Positions 47,380-59,627 of a stretch of DNA of 64,000 nt are shown here, piece by piece; position 1 is the first letter of the stretch; every line of letters starts with the position of its first letter. The position numbers and the translations under genes were made by a program. The stretch covers positions 48,696,501 through 48,760,500 of the forward strand of contig NC_072896.1 in NCBI RefSeq assembly GCF_027943255.1, given 5' to 3'. The notes beneath the pieces were generated by a model, which searched no databases, was not told the origin of the DNA, and worked only from the letters and a program-made list of their open reading frames with translations. Origin of the DNA: Anastrepha obliqua. Its lineage: Eukaryota; Arthropoda; Insecta; Diptera; Tephritidae.

Positions 47380-47610
47380 ATTTCAACACTTGCGCAGATA
47401 ATAATGTAAAAAAGTTGTTTAAAAACCTTTTCCGTGGATTTCAATCCCATATGAGTAACAAGAACTACTCCTCAAAAGAAGTTATAAAAAGCGATATCGA
47501 AGCGTATTTTGGCTCCAAGGACAAACAATTTTTTGAGCAGGGAATTAAAAATTTGCCTAAACGTTGGGAAGACATTGTAAGTAATGGAGGAAAATATATT
47601 ATTGATTAAT
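47380..47610 (+). mobile_element. mariner transposase C-terminal fragment
   Basis: NLFRGFQSHMSNKNYSSKEV, IKSDIEAYFGSKDKQFFEQG and IKNLPKRWEDIVSNGGKYII match the last 60 residues of Mos1-type transposases (xKxWLDEWFAxKxxxFFxxGIxxLPERWEKxVxxxGxYF). The frame is open and ends with its own stop at 47609; the upstream catalytic domain is absent. Confidence 0.8.
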
Positions 47611-47639
47611 AAATACTTTAAGCACCTTTTTTAAAACGA

Positions 47640-48815
47640 CCTTTAAAAAACCCACGAACTGGCCTGATACATGTTTAGATTTATAGAATTTTCTATAGGA
47701 TTATCTGGCAAATCAGTTGCCCAAGTCAACATATGGATTTGACATTTACCGGGGACTCGTCGCAAGCAAATTAGGTTACGAGCCAAATTTTATTATAGAC
47801 CAAAATGGAGTAGACCAGGTGGTCGAATGAAATTTAAATTACATTGACATTCGGTGCAAGAATGCTAAAGAAACGGTACAGAATTTGATCGATTGTATGA
47901 TCTTCAAGCGAAGGAGAGGAAATCGTATAACATATAACATTTAGAAAGCCAAGAATTTTTGAGTCCAGGATTTTTAGGCGCTGAAAATTCCAATTAGTGG
48001 ACTTAAAATCGAAAAGTAGAGTTCATCCAATTGAACACTCTGAGATATTTGAAGTCGCTGATTACCATGACGTGATGGGCACTTGTTAATCCAGAATTGT
48101 GTTCAGCACACAAGGATACATCGGAAAGCAGTATCAAAAATAAAAACCATGTAAACCTGAGGTATTCAAAAGGCAAACAGTAACACTTTCGTCGGTTGAT
48201 AGACTAAAATTAACCATTTGACTAACCGCTCGCATTTGATCAATCACTCATTTTGATGAAAGTTTTCAAAAAAGTCACATTTGCTCACAGAGTAAGTGTT
48301 TAATTGCAATGTGCAACAATTCAGGGTCCATTGTTTGAGGGCGGACTGATTCTAATTCCGGATGAAAAGCCTTTATCCCATATAGTATTATAATTATATT
48401 AATATAATTTCAAATAATTTTGCATTTTGTGGACAAATATCTTTGCAATATTTTGCTAAGTATTTTGGAATGATTGAAAAAGAGTTAAAATATATATTGG
48501 AGCGAAATATGTTGTTAAGGTGCATATAGTATTTTAGCGGGAATACAAAAGTATTTTAACCCAATAGCTCTCCCACGAAAAGGTCGTTTCAGTCCCTTTT
48601 TTAGAAAGTCCGAACAAAATGGCATTTAAAGGTCACTAGAGTGTTGAAGTGTTCTAGAAAATGATTTGCCATAAAATTATACCAAGGGGTCCCTCAGACA
48701 AAATTTTTGCATAAAGAGTACACAGAAAAGATGTTCAACAACTTCCCTTTTCTCACTTTCTGGTTAATATCTGATTTGCATTCTTCCATTTAATTTTTTC
48801 AACAAAATTTTTATG
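47640..48815. other. intron of the Ig gene, nothing recognised
   Basis: No motif seen. Confidence 0.45.
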
Positions 48816-48819
48816 ATGT

Positions 48820-49500
48820 GATACTCTCTGGAAATCAGCTGATAGCCGTTTACGAGTGGCAAGAATGCTACAGAAGAGATCGTGAGTAAATCGAGGATGT
48901 CGAACGTAGTCTCAGGCCGTCGACATAGAGAACTGATAAAAATATAAATAAAATGAGAGGAAAGTTGAACAATAACCGCAAATAAACCATCAGAGAATTG
49001 TCAGATGATTTGAATATTTCTGATGAATCAATTCAGGACATTGTAGTTAGTGATTTTGGTTTGCGTCTTGTTACTGCAAAGTTAGTTATTGGTCCCAAAA
49101 GACCTAATTTAATGTAAAAAAGAGATCGCGTAGATATCGCCAAGACATCAAGGCTGAATCGGGCCAAACATTCATCAAATGCATCATACTTGAGGCGATA
49201 AGTGAATTTATGAGTACGACACACAATTCAGACACCAGGCGAGTGAGTGGAGAGCTTCGAATGAACCAAAACCAAAAAAAACCACGTCGTTTTCAGTACT
49301 ACTACATATTTGCGCGTTATGAGACGTTTACGTGGAGAAGTTCGCTAGGAATTGAAGAATTGTGGATAACGTGCCGCGCACAGCGTCAGCTAAAACAAAT
49401 AACAATAAAATATCAAATAACAGCCACCGAACTCACCTGTTATGGCTCTCGGCGATTTTTTTTCTGTTTGATCGAGTAAAAAAACCACTACTGACTAACC
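48820..49500 (+). mobile_element. mariner fragment, heavily decayed
   Basis: In shifting frames the plus strand has TIRELSDDLNISDESIQDI, VVSDFGL, TAKLVIGPKRPNLM, NEPKPKK and FFLFDRVKKPLLT. These are blocks of the mariner lineage with NDLGMRRVTAKLVPK and FFLFDRVKKPL boxes. Both catalytic regions around GDE and HHDN are deleted or unreadable. Confidence 0.7.
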
Positions 49501-49699
49501 CGTTTTTCGAAAAAGTTGGGAATACCGTTTCCGATACAACACCGGCCTTGTGAGGTCCGAAATTGAAGATATGCACTTGAATGATCTTTGGCACCAGTTG
49601 GAGGGCGCATTATTCTGCCTAAAGTATTGATATTTTGCGCACTGAGCTCGTTAACGCAATTGAGCAAATAATTTATGATATTTTTACTCCACAATCAGA

Positions 49700-50107
49700 C
49701 CTTTGTCCCATGTAAAATCAATCTCTCAGTCTGAAAACCCAAATATTTTATATATTCGTCCAACGCTGTTCAAGTTTGTTTATCCCATCCGAATAATAGG
49801 ATTTGTCCAAGTCTGAAGCTAAGTCGGATAGCCATTCGTTTCTGTAATCATCTCTTCATTTGAGGATAATATGGTTGAATCTATCGAACGCTTTTGAAAA
49901 GTCTGTGAATATTACATCGCATTGTTGGCCTGTTTCAAACAGTTTTGCGAATAAATCTAAATTCGCAGCAGTAAACCTACCCTTAACAAAACCATGCTGA
50001 TAAGGCGATATGAGATCTGAAATTTGAAAGAGAATCAAATAATGAACCAGTTTGTCAAAGTTAAGGTGTACTAGAGATTTTGCAGACCGTGGGATAAATT
50101 TATGCAT
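49700..50107 (-). mobile_element. LINE RT fragment (palm start)
   Basis: The minus strand reads LNFDKLVHYLILFQISDLIS, PYQHGFVKGRFTAANLDLFA, KLFETGQQCDVIFTDFSKAF and DRFNHIILK. The QHGFxxGRST..NL and VDVIYTDFSKAFDRVNHxxL blocks are RT domains 2 and A of a non-LTR element, with the catalytic Asp in TDFSKAF. The fragment is cut at its 5' side near 50100 by a LINE on the opposite strand. Confidence 0.8.
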
Positions 50108-50109
50108 CC

Positions 50110-51570
50110 GTCGCCGCTGCGCATGTCATAGAGAATGTGAAGATCTCGATAACCCAATCGTTGACGACGGAACTGTCGTTCCACTCCCCGACCATGACGA
50201 GGTGAGAATAGCGATAACGCGGCTAAAGAACAACAAAGCCGCGGGCACCGACGGACTGCCGGCTGAGCTATTCAAACATGGCGGCGAGGAGCTGGTAAAG
50301 TGAATGCATCAGCTTCTATGCAAAATATGGTCGAATTAAAGCATGCCTGTCGATGGGAATTTAAGTGTGCTCTGCCCATAAGAAGGGTGATCCTGCAATC
50401 TGTGCCAATTATCGTGGGATTAGTCTTCTAAATATCGCCTATAAGGTTTTAGCGAGCGTATTGTGTGAAAGGTTGATGGTGGTCAACCAACCGATTGGAC
50501 CTTATCAGTGTGGCTTTAGACCTGGAAAGTCCACAATCGATCTGATATTCACAATACGCCAAATCTTGGAAAAAAACCTATCAAAGGAATGTTGACACAT
50601 GTTATCTTGTCTTCGACTTCAAAGCTGCTTTCGACAGTACGAAAAGGAGTTACCTATATTCCGCGATCTCTGAATTTGGTATCCCCACAAAACTAATACG
50701 GCTATGCAAGATGATGTTGCTCAACACCAGCAGCGCCGTCAGAATTAGGAAGGACTTCTCCGAACCATTTGGTACCAAACAAGATTTCAGACAAGGGGAC
50801 TCGCTGTCGTGTGACTTCTTTAACCTGATGTTGGAGAGGATCGTACGAGCCGCAGAACTTAGTCGCTCAGGCACAACCACACAGTGAGTTCTGCCTTCTA
50901 CAAACTGGATAAAGAGGCAAAGCGAATGGGTCTGGTCGTGAACGAGGACAAAACGAAGTACCTCCTGTCCTCAAACAAACAGTTGGCGCACTCGCGTATC
51001 GGCACCCACGTCACTCTTGACAGTTATAATTTCGAGGTTGTAAATCTTTCTTGCCAACAAGTGCTACTTTGGACTAAGTATTAAAGTTCTCTCTCGACGA
51101 ACAAAACTAACACTCTACAAGGCTCTACGGCGCAGAAGCTTGAACGATGACAACATCCGATGGAGCGACGCTTGGAGTGTTTAAGAGAAAGATTCTACGC
51201 AAGAGTTTTGGCCCTTTGCACTTTGGCAACGGCGAATATTGCAGGCGACGGAACGATGAGCTGTATGAGCTTCACGACGACAAAGACATAGCGCAGCGAA
51301 TACAGATCCAGCGGCTACGTTGGCTGGGTCATGTCGTCCGAATGAATACAAACGCTGCGGCTCTGAAAGTATTCGATGCGGTACCAGCTGGTGGTAGTAG
51401 AGGAAGAGGAAGGCCTACTCTGCGTTGGAAAGATCAGGTGGAGAAGAACTTGCCTTCAGTTGGTGTTTCCAACTGGCGTCGGTTAGCAAGAGTAAGAAAA
51501 GACTGACGTGCTTTGTTAAACTCGAGCAAAATCGCGTAAGTGGTTAATGTGAAAATTAAGAAGAAGAAGA
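50110..51570 (+). mobile_element. LINE, 5'-truncated, RT catalytic box deleted
   Basis: The largest copy of the local LINE family. ECEDLDNPIVDDGTVVPLPD, EVRIAITRLKNNKAAGTDGL, PAELFKHGGEELV, ANYRGISLLNIAYKVLASVL, IGPYQCGFRPGKSTIDLIFT, FDFKAAFDS (palm Asp), FGIPTKLIRLCKMM and FRQGDSLSCDFFNLMLERIV lead to about 50880. The sequence then jumps to SSAFYKLDKEAKRMGLVVNE, which normally follows the YADD box, so YADD is missing. After that come DKTKYLLSSNKQ, SRRTKLTLYKAL, ILRKSFGPLHFGNGEYCRRR, RLRWLGHVVRMNTNAAALKV, GRGRPTLRWKDQVEKNLPSV and a tail of aagaagaagaa near 51560. It is broken by several frameshifts. Confidence 0.92.
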
Positions 51571-51574
51571 AAAC

Positions 51575-53380
51575 TTACCAGAAGCCAGTGATTTATTAAA
51601 GATAATTGTGAACGGATGGGCTAACAATGCAGTCTTGTTTGTATTAATATAAGAGGGAAGCTATCTTCTCCAGGAGTTGAGTCCTAGTACATCATTAAAT
51701 GCCAGCTCTCATTTAAATGTCTGTGAGCAGTTAAAAGTGGTATTTCATAAATAAGGCCCTTCACGAATCGGTGCACATATATTATATTATATTTATATTA
51801 CATTGAGAGGCACTGCATGAAATTCTCTTAAACACACAGTTGACATTGAAAATATGCTCACACGCAGGTGTTGCTCGAAATGGCGCATTTTGTCTGTCAT
51901 AATGCAATAAATTCAACAAATGCAGTCACAAGCTTTTACAGGACTAGCAATTTCTCGTTGCATTACGCATTTAAATCATAGTTCTAAAAAAACAATTTTT
52001 CTTTTGCACATTCACATAGATGCATACCTACACAGCTACACAAACATTCAATGATCGTCGCACCGAAGACAGAACAATAGCGTCAGACCGCTTGGTAAAA
52101 AGTAAAAGGCAAAGGAGCTTGCCGCATTCAAACATAGCTTTGAATTCAATTTACAGTTCTGTCACCCGCATAGCGAATGGGAAAATGGCAATAAAATCGA
52201 ATCGACGCACATTCATTCGTTTAAATGAAATTTTATTACACCCAAAGAGACAACGGCGTCGGTGAGACCGATTTTCGGGTGAAGGAGTATTTTAAAGCAG
52301 TATTTTAAAGCATTGTTTAAATGTGTTTGAATATCAGTACATACATACACACACACACACACATGGGATGGTAAGTATGTAGGTGTGTATGTCCATTGCA
52401 CCGCTTTTCGATAAGTGTGTTAGTGTATGTGTGTGATTGGCTTTGCGATTTGTTTGCTTGTTTGTTTGTACGTTGGCAATCGACAATCGACGAGTGAAAT
52501 GAAAATCCCTTCGGCATTAGACACATTAAACTAATATACCATTTGAATATATGTATGTATGCATGTACACATGTATGCACGTGGAGCGATTTCATTGTTT
52601 TATGGCGGAAGATGAGGCTATCGGCTGACAGCGGATATGGATGTGGATCTATTGCCGAGCGGCTGTCGAAGAAGAAACTTTTCACCAAATTGTGCCATAC
52701 TTCATTGTGGATGTAGCGCATGCATTACTGTTGGTATGTGTGTATGTGTGCATTTACTTGTGATTGCCGCATACCACACATACGTTCACACATCCCAACC
52801 GATAGGTGAATCTCGATCCTGTACTGCCGCTTGGAACAATGGCGAAAGCGATGAATGGATTGGTCTACTGAGTTGCATACATCTATCCTATCTACCGCTC
52901 CGAGTGGTTTATCTATGAATAGTAGAACAACAATAACATAAACTACCATATACTGCCGGGCTGGCTGGCTGGCTGCCGGTTCCTGCTAGAAATCGCCTCA
53001 ACTCCCTCCGTTAGTGCACTTACCCGCGTCACCGTTCGCCATTCACAAAATCCCTATTGATTTATCGCGTTAATATAATGGCAAAAGAAAGCATAATAGA
53101 TACTCGTAGTGGCTTGTCTGTATTGACGTTTATACGATCTCTTTCATTACTGCCATACACACACACATGTGCATGCATATGCACATTGGACAGACAAGTA
53201 TGGGAAAAAAGTGCCGCCAAAGCAATTGCAATGTATTACGACCCAATCCATCTCAACTTTCAATTCAACCCATGCCATCCAACATTAACAGAAAATCCTC
53301 ACAGCTCCCTTCTGGCATATATACACCCATATACATACATATACCATACATATAAACATACTCAGTAATTACATACATAC
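51575..53380. other. intron of the Ig gene with microsatellites
   Basis: No gene recognised. The frames at 52020-52265, 52317-52721, 52637-52918 and 53057-53368 run through CA/TACA repeats and lack domains. The last 200 bp flank the donor of the Ig exon at 53381. Confidence 0.5.
52338..52363. repeat. TACA/CA microsatellite
   Basis: tacatacatacacacacaca is followed by further CA units. Confidence 0.85.
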
Positions 53381-53554
53381 CTTGCAGCCGTATCCGTGCT
53401 TCGCTTTTGCCCAACGCATTGACACTGGAACAACTATAGGCGCCAAAGTCGGCCTTTGTCAGATGACGTATTGTCAGGTTGAGATGCCACGTGTACAAGT
53501 TAATCATGGCCTCCGATATGTTGTACTTGTTGCTACTGTGCAGCTTCAAGTTAC
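53381..53554 (-). CDS. DIP/lachesin-like Ig protein, exon with second half of third Ig domain
   Basis: This exon completes the third Ig domain. It starts after an atag acceptor and reads NLKLHSSNKYNISEA, then LYTWHLNLTIRHLTKADFG, AYSCSSVNALGKSEARIRLQ. The DxGxYxC signature (DFGAYSC) supplies the second Cys of the fold, and LTIRHLTKADFG is the usual E-F strand context. NLTI is a possible N-glycosylation site. The exon is 174 bp, phase 1 at both ends, and has a perfect gtatgt donor. The split Gly codon at its start joins RNE of the upstream exon to NLK here. The intron that follows is about 14.9 kb long and filled with transposon relics. Confidence 0.87.
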
Positions 53555-53745
53555 CTATCCGGACATTGGTATCCATGAAGGCGGTAAAAAAGGCAAACAC
53601 AAAAAAGGAAAAGACATAGAGTTGCATGAGAAATGACAGGCAATTACGTCAATTACGTTGACTTTAGTACTACTGTTACTGCCTTTTATTACAGACGAGC
53701 AAGAGACGAGAAGTGGCTAATAGCGTTTAAGCGGAGATACATTAC

Positions 53746-53865
53746 CTTCATTGCGATACCAGCCATTGAGCGGTTTCGGATACACTTCCACAATGCATTC
53801 GAGTGTGACTTCACGTTCAACGGGGGCGCCTAGCAACTGATTGACAGCCTTAATTGACGGAGGAA
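53746..53865 (-). CDS. DIP/lachesin-like Ig protein, exon with start of third Ig domain
   Basis: This is an internal coding exon of a neuronal-type immunoglobulin-superfamily surface protein. It begins after a cag acceptor (66-68 on the plus text of this block read as ctg) and ends at a gtaatg donor. It opens with PPSIKAVNQLLGAP, followed by EVTLEC and PKPLNGWYRNE. That is the A-to-C strand part of an Ig domain, with the first Cys in TLEC and the core Trp in NGWYR. The PPSI..NQLLGAP opening is characteristic of the third Ig domain of DIP, lachesin and IgLON proteins. The exon is 120 bp and phase 1 at both ends. An intron of 191 bp separates it from the next exon. The family's members are cell-adhesion receptors; which DIP paralogue this is I cannot tell. 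Exons for Ig domains 1 and 2 were not found up to base 64000. Confidence 0.85.
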
Positions 53866-54105
53866 CTGTGAAGAAATCAAAGGTCAGTTGATACAGTTAA
53901 TAAAAGCTGGTAAGGTTTTGCTTTTGTTGCTATAAGTTTATGTTGATTATCTGAAGTAAACAAAAGAAAAAACAAAAGCAAGTGGAGTTCTTAGCAGCGT
54001 AAACATTTATACAGTCAAACTCCTCAATAATATAATACTGAATAACAAAGACTTGTATAAAGCTTGCTTTTCGGTCTGCGTTTAGTATATTTCTATATTG
54101 AGAAT
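53866..54105. other. sequence upstream of the first visible Ig exon, probably intron
   Basis: No exon encoding the second Ig domain was recognised here. Confidence 0.4.
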
Positions 54106-54106
54106 A

Positions 54107-54175
54107 TATTGGAGGATGGTTCAATATGTAGAAGCGCCATGCAAGTGGGGAAAGTCTCTGATCGCCGCTCAGTTG
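54107..54175 (-). mobile_element. short LINE 5'-region fragment
   Basis: ggaggatggttcaatatgta, gaagcgccatgcaagtgggg and aaagtctctgatcgccgctc match the unit at 31542-31605 over about 65 bp. Confidence 0.55.
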
Positions 54176-54259
54176 GGCACAGTTGTGTTACCAGTGTTGT
54201 TGGAGTCGTGTTAAACACAGTTTAAACTTTTGTCAACAATACCCTTCAGAGATAAAAAG

Positions 54260-54645
54260 TATACCGGTACCAGGTAGTTGTAACGAGTACTACTTTCATT
54301 GTCGCATAAGTTACACTCGTCGTTCTGGACCAATCCCATTTTAGCTGCGTGATATGGAGTGTCCCGACAGTATTCCATCCAATATTTTACATCCCTCCCT
54401 GTGAGGGGTCAAGGCATCCCCGTCTTTAAAACTGAGAGTGAGGTATATATGTTTGACGTGCTCATCCAAGGCAAGCGAGTGCTTGCCTTAGCAAGCTCGT
54501 CAACTCTCTTATTTCCCTCTATTCCCTTGTGCTCTGGTTCTCAGTAAATTGTGATCTGCGTTAGCTAGCCGCAATTTTTTGTGGTAGTTTTAATTATACT
54601 TGTAAGCATCTTTCCTCGGAAGCCTGCACAGAATATTTTCATTGC
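54260..54645 (-). mobile_element. Jockey-type LINE RNase H fragment
   Basis: The minus strand reads EPEHKGIEGNKRVDELAKAS and TRLPWMSTSNIYLTLSFKDG with stops. The (V)PGHxxIEGNExADELAR box is the third catalytic segment of RNase H in Jockey elements. RT not present. Confidence 0.75.
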
Positions 54646-55259
54646 TGTGTAAAAAAAGTTGCGAATTTTCTATCAGAACTAATCGGAATAATAATATTAA
54701 GATTTGAGTGAGCACTTCTGATTTGAAAGTATCTTAAAGCAAAATCTGTTAAAGTCGCATACGCAGTTTTGAGTGGGTTTGCCAGAAGCGCGGCCCGAAA
54801 TGGAATAAAACAACCTTTATATGAGATAGTAACGAGCTCCTTTTTTATTTCCATGTGTAATACCATCATCTCCATCGTTGTTAACTCAACAACCCGGTTC
54901 CGGTCTTGGCTTGCTGTGATATCTGTCTCTAATTCCAGTATCCAGTATTGATCTACGCCATCTAATCATCAGAGTTTTGATCTTTCTTTCCCTTTATATC
55001 TTCTGGACCTACCCAGTAGGATTTTATTCGGTGGGTATGCTTCGCCTGCTATAATGTAAGAGATATACATACAATATATTCCTTGTTGGAGCATAGAACA
55101 TCTGACCATTCGTTACCTTAGCTTGTCGATAGAAAAATTATCCGCATCTCCAAGCAGATGTTTCTCTGTTTTGCTCCGCTAGCGATATTTGATTCCCCAC
55201 TTATCCTGCATAGCCAAGCAGTGATCAAGACTGACGACGTCATGGTCAACATAGGAGAA

Positions 55260-55725
55260 TAGAAAGAAATGACTGACTGAATTGGTCTCAGAGGTCTCCT
55301 ACTCGGCCACCGGGATCATCCTGACTGCTGTTAAGCCGAATTGCACAAATTATTTCTCAGAGAAGCGCAGGCTAGATGGAGCTCCATGTGCTCTTCATAT
55401 GCTATTTCGAAAACCTTTTGTCACCGGTACAACAGACGTAGGACCCAGAAAGTTCTAGGGACTCCAAGCCACTCAATTTCCAAACTCTTAACTGTGTTTA
55501 CCAGTTTATTGGACGATCGGAAGTCACGCAGAAAAGCTAGGTTACACTTTAATCGCCATTGCAAAGTTGTTGGGACCTTTCGGAGAAGGCCACTGTTAAG
55601 AACTTTCCTTGTAAATGTCCGGGTTTGGTAGCTAGAAGATTAAAGTAACTGGGTGCTCCTGGGCCAGTGCTCCATCCTAAGTCTTATCAGCCTTCCCCGT
55701 CGAGGACTCAAAATGATATCAAAAT
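55260..55725 (+). mobile_element. Jockey-type LINE RNase H C-terminus
   Basis: In shifting plus frames: QARWSSMCSSYAISKTFCHR, YNRRRTQKVLGTPSHSISKL, KARLHFN, SCWDLSEKATVKNFPCKCPG and LVARRLK. The pattern RW...CxxSKxxxPxxxxxRxxxLL..S...SxLVxVLTGH...HFLCxCPxLxxRRLxxLG ends Jockey-type ORF2 proteins. Opposite in strand to the RNase H relic at 54.3-54.6 kb, so these are two insertions. Confidence 0.75.
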
Positions 55726-55729
55726 GGCA

Positions 55730-57495
55730 TTTTAATGTCACTTGATGAGTGCCAGACTGGTACTTCAACCATTTCACTCACGCGTTGGATGGAAATAAGA
55801 CAGCAATTTTGCATGGGAATGACATTGTGCAAATATCTGCCGCAGCTTCACTCGATAACACGCATCGGAGAGGCTCAATTTTCAATGATTCGATAGGAAA
55901 AGGTTATACTGATTATGGAAGGGTCGCTCCATTCCGGCTTATTGGCGTGGACTTCCGAATTCGGAAATATTTAATCAAAATCTACTTTGCCTTCTTCGAA
56001 GTACGCCCATTTAGCGCTTCTCCATTCCTCGAATCACTTCTCACATGCACCTCTTTTTATAGTCTTGGCCTTGAGCGTTAGTAGCGACGCAATCTTTAGC
56101 TTCTCAAACGTGAAAAATCCCTACCCGTTCATGAGCCGTCTCAGTTTTTGAGGCGGAGTCCGGTAAATACCGTAGATAGAATATGATTACGGTGGTGAGT
56201 TCAGCCAATAAATCAGGAATAAGTGATACCTTAGTCCTATGTGTTATATGTCAAGGGTGATAGATTACCACGTTTCGCCATCCGAAGCAAAATTGTGGGA
56301 GTAACTTTGGCTGCCACGTTACCATCGAATCAGTTATTGTTCAGATGGCAACGAAGTATTTTGCGCAGAGGCGGTGTAGATTTTGTTCGTATATCACTAG
56401 CATAATTTCACTTTTTTCGTAAACAAACCGCCGGGTGCGTTGTCCACATGACGTGAATTGAAGTCAGTTTATGACGTTTGATGCCCATAATATATTTTTG
56501 GAAAAGGGTTTTTATTTACGCGAAAGCGTAATGACATCAACTTTTTTGTTCGCTTATTTATTTCGATTGTCGAAGGGTAATCCAGAGTCATAAACACACT
56601 TCAGACGACATTGTGATTAAATGTCTCGTTCTCTAATGTCAACATGACCATTTCGGCATACCGTTACGAAAAAGACCCCAGTGACCACATACATACATAC
56701 GTGCTTCGAGGGATGGATTTTTCGCCTCCCACTCAAGTGCTGTTCCAACGCCAACTCAACTGACATACATACATACACTCATACAAACATACATGTACAC
56801 ACCCATATACAAGTATGCATGGAGCTTTTCCTATTTTATGAACTCAATATGAATGAGTTCTTTTTTGTTATTATTGAGAATCTAAATAGCTTTCCATTTC
56901 CTCCTATCACTGAGTGTGGCTTACGTTGATTTTGGTATTTGCTTTGCTGTTGTTTACCCATTTTTATTAGGAGTTTGCTTTTGTGGCATCTATCTCTTCA
57001 ACAGCGGCACATCTGACTTATCCTATCCCATGCAGCTGCTGTTCTGCCAGTTTACGGCTGCTTGCTTGTTGTATAGGATAATTCAATGCAATAAATAAGG
57101 CGGATTAAAGTGCTTAGCCTCGCTGCTGGTCTTTTACAAAATCATCAAATGTACATAAATATGTACATACATAGGGACTGCTGTGTATGCATGTGTATAT
57201 GTATGAGTAATTGGTGTACGTATTGTGCTCTCGAATGCAATGCGCGCTGCTATCCTGTTACAGTTTCACTTTTACTATTGTAATTTCGTTGAACATTTTT
57301 AATGCGGCCCGATTAATTTAGTAGACTCAAGCGGGGTGTTGGGATGAATGGTCTATATTATGTTTACATCTTGCTAGGATTTGGTTCACTTAATGCATAA
57401 TAGAAATACAAACAAACTGATTTCAAGGGTATGGAGGAGAGTGATTTCAGGAATTAAATGAAAGCGGATAAAAAATGTTTAGTGAATTTTCGTAC
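55730..57495. other. non-coding stretch, nothing recognised
   Basis: The plus frame at 55749-56081 (110 residues) has no recognised domain. ACAT microsatellites near 56688-56800 and 57155-57205. Confidence 0.45.
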
Positions 57496-57498
57496 ATA

Positions 57499-58691
57499 CA
57501 AGGTGAAGTCCAAAATAAACAAAACTGACTAATGAGTTAGTGCGTTGGAAGTTACATCCTTAGCTCACTCCCAGCGAAAACTTTGTGATATTCGTTATTG
57601 CGTCTAAAGTGTCAGTATGTTTGTGTCATCGATACAAAAATGAGTTTCGAATAAAAAGCTAGTATCAGAAGTTGCTTTAAAATCGGTAAAATGTTTATCG
57701 AAACATTTGAATTCATGAAAAAAGTTTATAGCGATAATTGTATATCTCGTGCCAGAGTTCACTAGTGGTTTAAACATTTCAGAGATGGTTGTGAGGACAT
57801 AAATGGCAATTAAAATACAGACCGTTCAAAGTCAATAATCACCAAAAACTACATCGAAATTGTTTGCCAATTTATCAAAAATGAATCGAAATCGTCATTC
57901 AATTTCATGGTATCGAAGTTGCATATCTCCATATCTCGCATTTTAACTGACCATTTGGGCAAACGAAAGGTCACTCCGCACAGGTTAACTGAGCAGCAAA
58001 AATTAATCAGAATTCAACAATCGAAAGTCCGCATTAAAGAGGTGAGAAAAGACGAGAACTTTCTTTACAACATTGTAACTGGTGAAGAAAACATGGTGTT
58101 TCCAACATGAACCCGGAACTAAGCGTCAAAGTGCCGAATGGAAGGCCCCGGACGAGCCACCACCCAAAAAATCGCGTTTGGAGATGTTAAAAATCCATCG
58201 ACTTGATTCTACGATTTGTTTTTACGATTCTTTATTGTTCATAAGGAGTTCGAGCCAAGAAACCAAATTGTCAATGCAATTTTCTATCTTGGCGTTTTGA
58301 ATACCGCGAAGGAGGAAGCTGGCGCTTGTTGCATGATAATTCACCATCTCATTGATCCACTCTTGTGACTGAGTTTTTCACTAGAAATCGCATTTAGCCA
58401 TCAATCACTAACCGTATTCACCTGATATGGCTCCCTGTGACTTCTACCTATTCGGAAAATTGAATTTGTCCATGCGTCCGTAGAGGCCATCCAAAAGGCT
58501 TGCATCGACATCCTGAAAGGCATTCCGGTCAATGACCAGAAACACACTTTCGAAAAGCTTTTAGATCGCGCAAAACAGTGTATCGAGGCCAGAGGGGACT
58601 ATTTTGAATAAATAAACTCGAAGTTTTCAGAACAAAGCTCCTGTCGTTTCTATTTTAGCTCAGACTTTTGTTTATTTTTGACTTCACCTTG
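57499..58691 (+). mobile_element. mariner, full length with TIRs and TA duplication, inactivated
   Basis: The 1193-bp element is flanked by TA (57497-57498 and 58692-58693). Termini: caaggtgaagtccaaaataa and inverted caaggtgaagtcaaaaataa, with acaaaa following. Plus frames: IETFEFMKKVYSDNCISRAR, WFKHFRDGCEDINGN, SKLHISISRILTDHLGKRKV, FLYNIVTGEENMVF and HDNSPSH, then a C-terminal GDYFE-type end near 58610. The TGDE box reads TGEE, so the first catalytic Asp is lost. Stops and frameshifts throughout. Confidence 0.9.
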
Positions 58692-58694
58692 TAC

Positions 58695-59625
58695 ATACGT
58701 ACATACATACGTGCATATGCATGTTTGTGTGATTATGTCTATTTTATATTTGGGTTTGTAAATCTATGATAATATTTGAATTTAATTAAGATATAAATAA
58801 CAACATAGTCCGCTACATACTTTTGTGTTATAAATATTAATTAAACCAATTTCAGTATTTTACGTATTCGCTAGACGTGACAAGGGAAGTTTTATCGGCA
58901 AACTGCAGAATTTCGTCATGGGTAGTGAGCGAAGTTTGCTCATCTGCTCATTGTTTCACATCATTTTGAAAGCATATGAAGGGTCTTTCAAAAAACGCGC
59001 CTGGATGTTGTTTTAAAATAAAACATATACAAGTTTATATTCTTTCAGCTTTCACTATTTTTATTCAAAATACGGCTCTTAACAATTATACATGGAAGTA
59101 GATACCATTTAAATATCCATCCACATATTTCATCCATAAAAATAGAATAGTCTAGAACTACTATGGATCCTTCCCCATAACTCTGTAAACATTGCTCTCA
59201 GCAGCAGTATTAAATTCGAAACACCTAAATCAGAATATAAATAAAAACTCCTTAAATTGAAAAACAATCTCAGAAACCATAAATTCATCGACTCTGATGG
59301 TTCGCAAGCGAAGCAAGTCTCAACCTACGCTATAAATACCGACTCCACTACACGCGAATCTGGCATTCTGTCACCGTACGCCTTTGCTTTATCAGCGGAA
59401 ATCAATTCAGTCTAGAAGCAATTAAGCTGCAAGTAGGAAAAGGAGGATATAAAGGATATCAACCTCTTCTTAAAATATACACACCAAGCACAACATCAAA
59501 ACTTCATATCGAAAGCTTCTAGTTAGTATCAGCAAATTTAGCAAAAGGAACATACAAACTGTTATTACGAGTATTTAAAAAGGCCCAAAATTCACTTAGT
59601 GCACATTAAACAGACATAAAAAAAA
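58695..59625. other. non-coding stretch, nothing recognised
   Basis: No motif seen; short ATAC microsatellite near 58690-58720. Confidence 0.5.
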
Positions 59626-59627
59626 TA

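Noticed and set aside
52317..52918. Overlapping ORFs on both strands next to CA repeats
   Set aside because: Driven by repeat translation and without splice signals linking them to the Ig exons.
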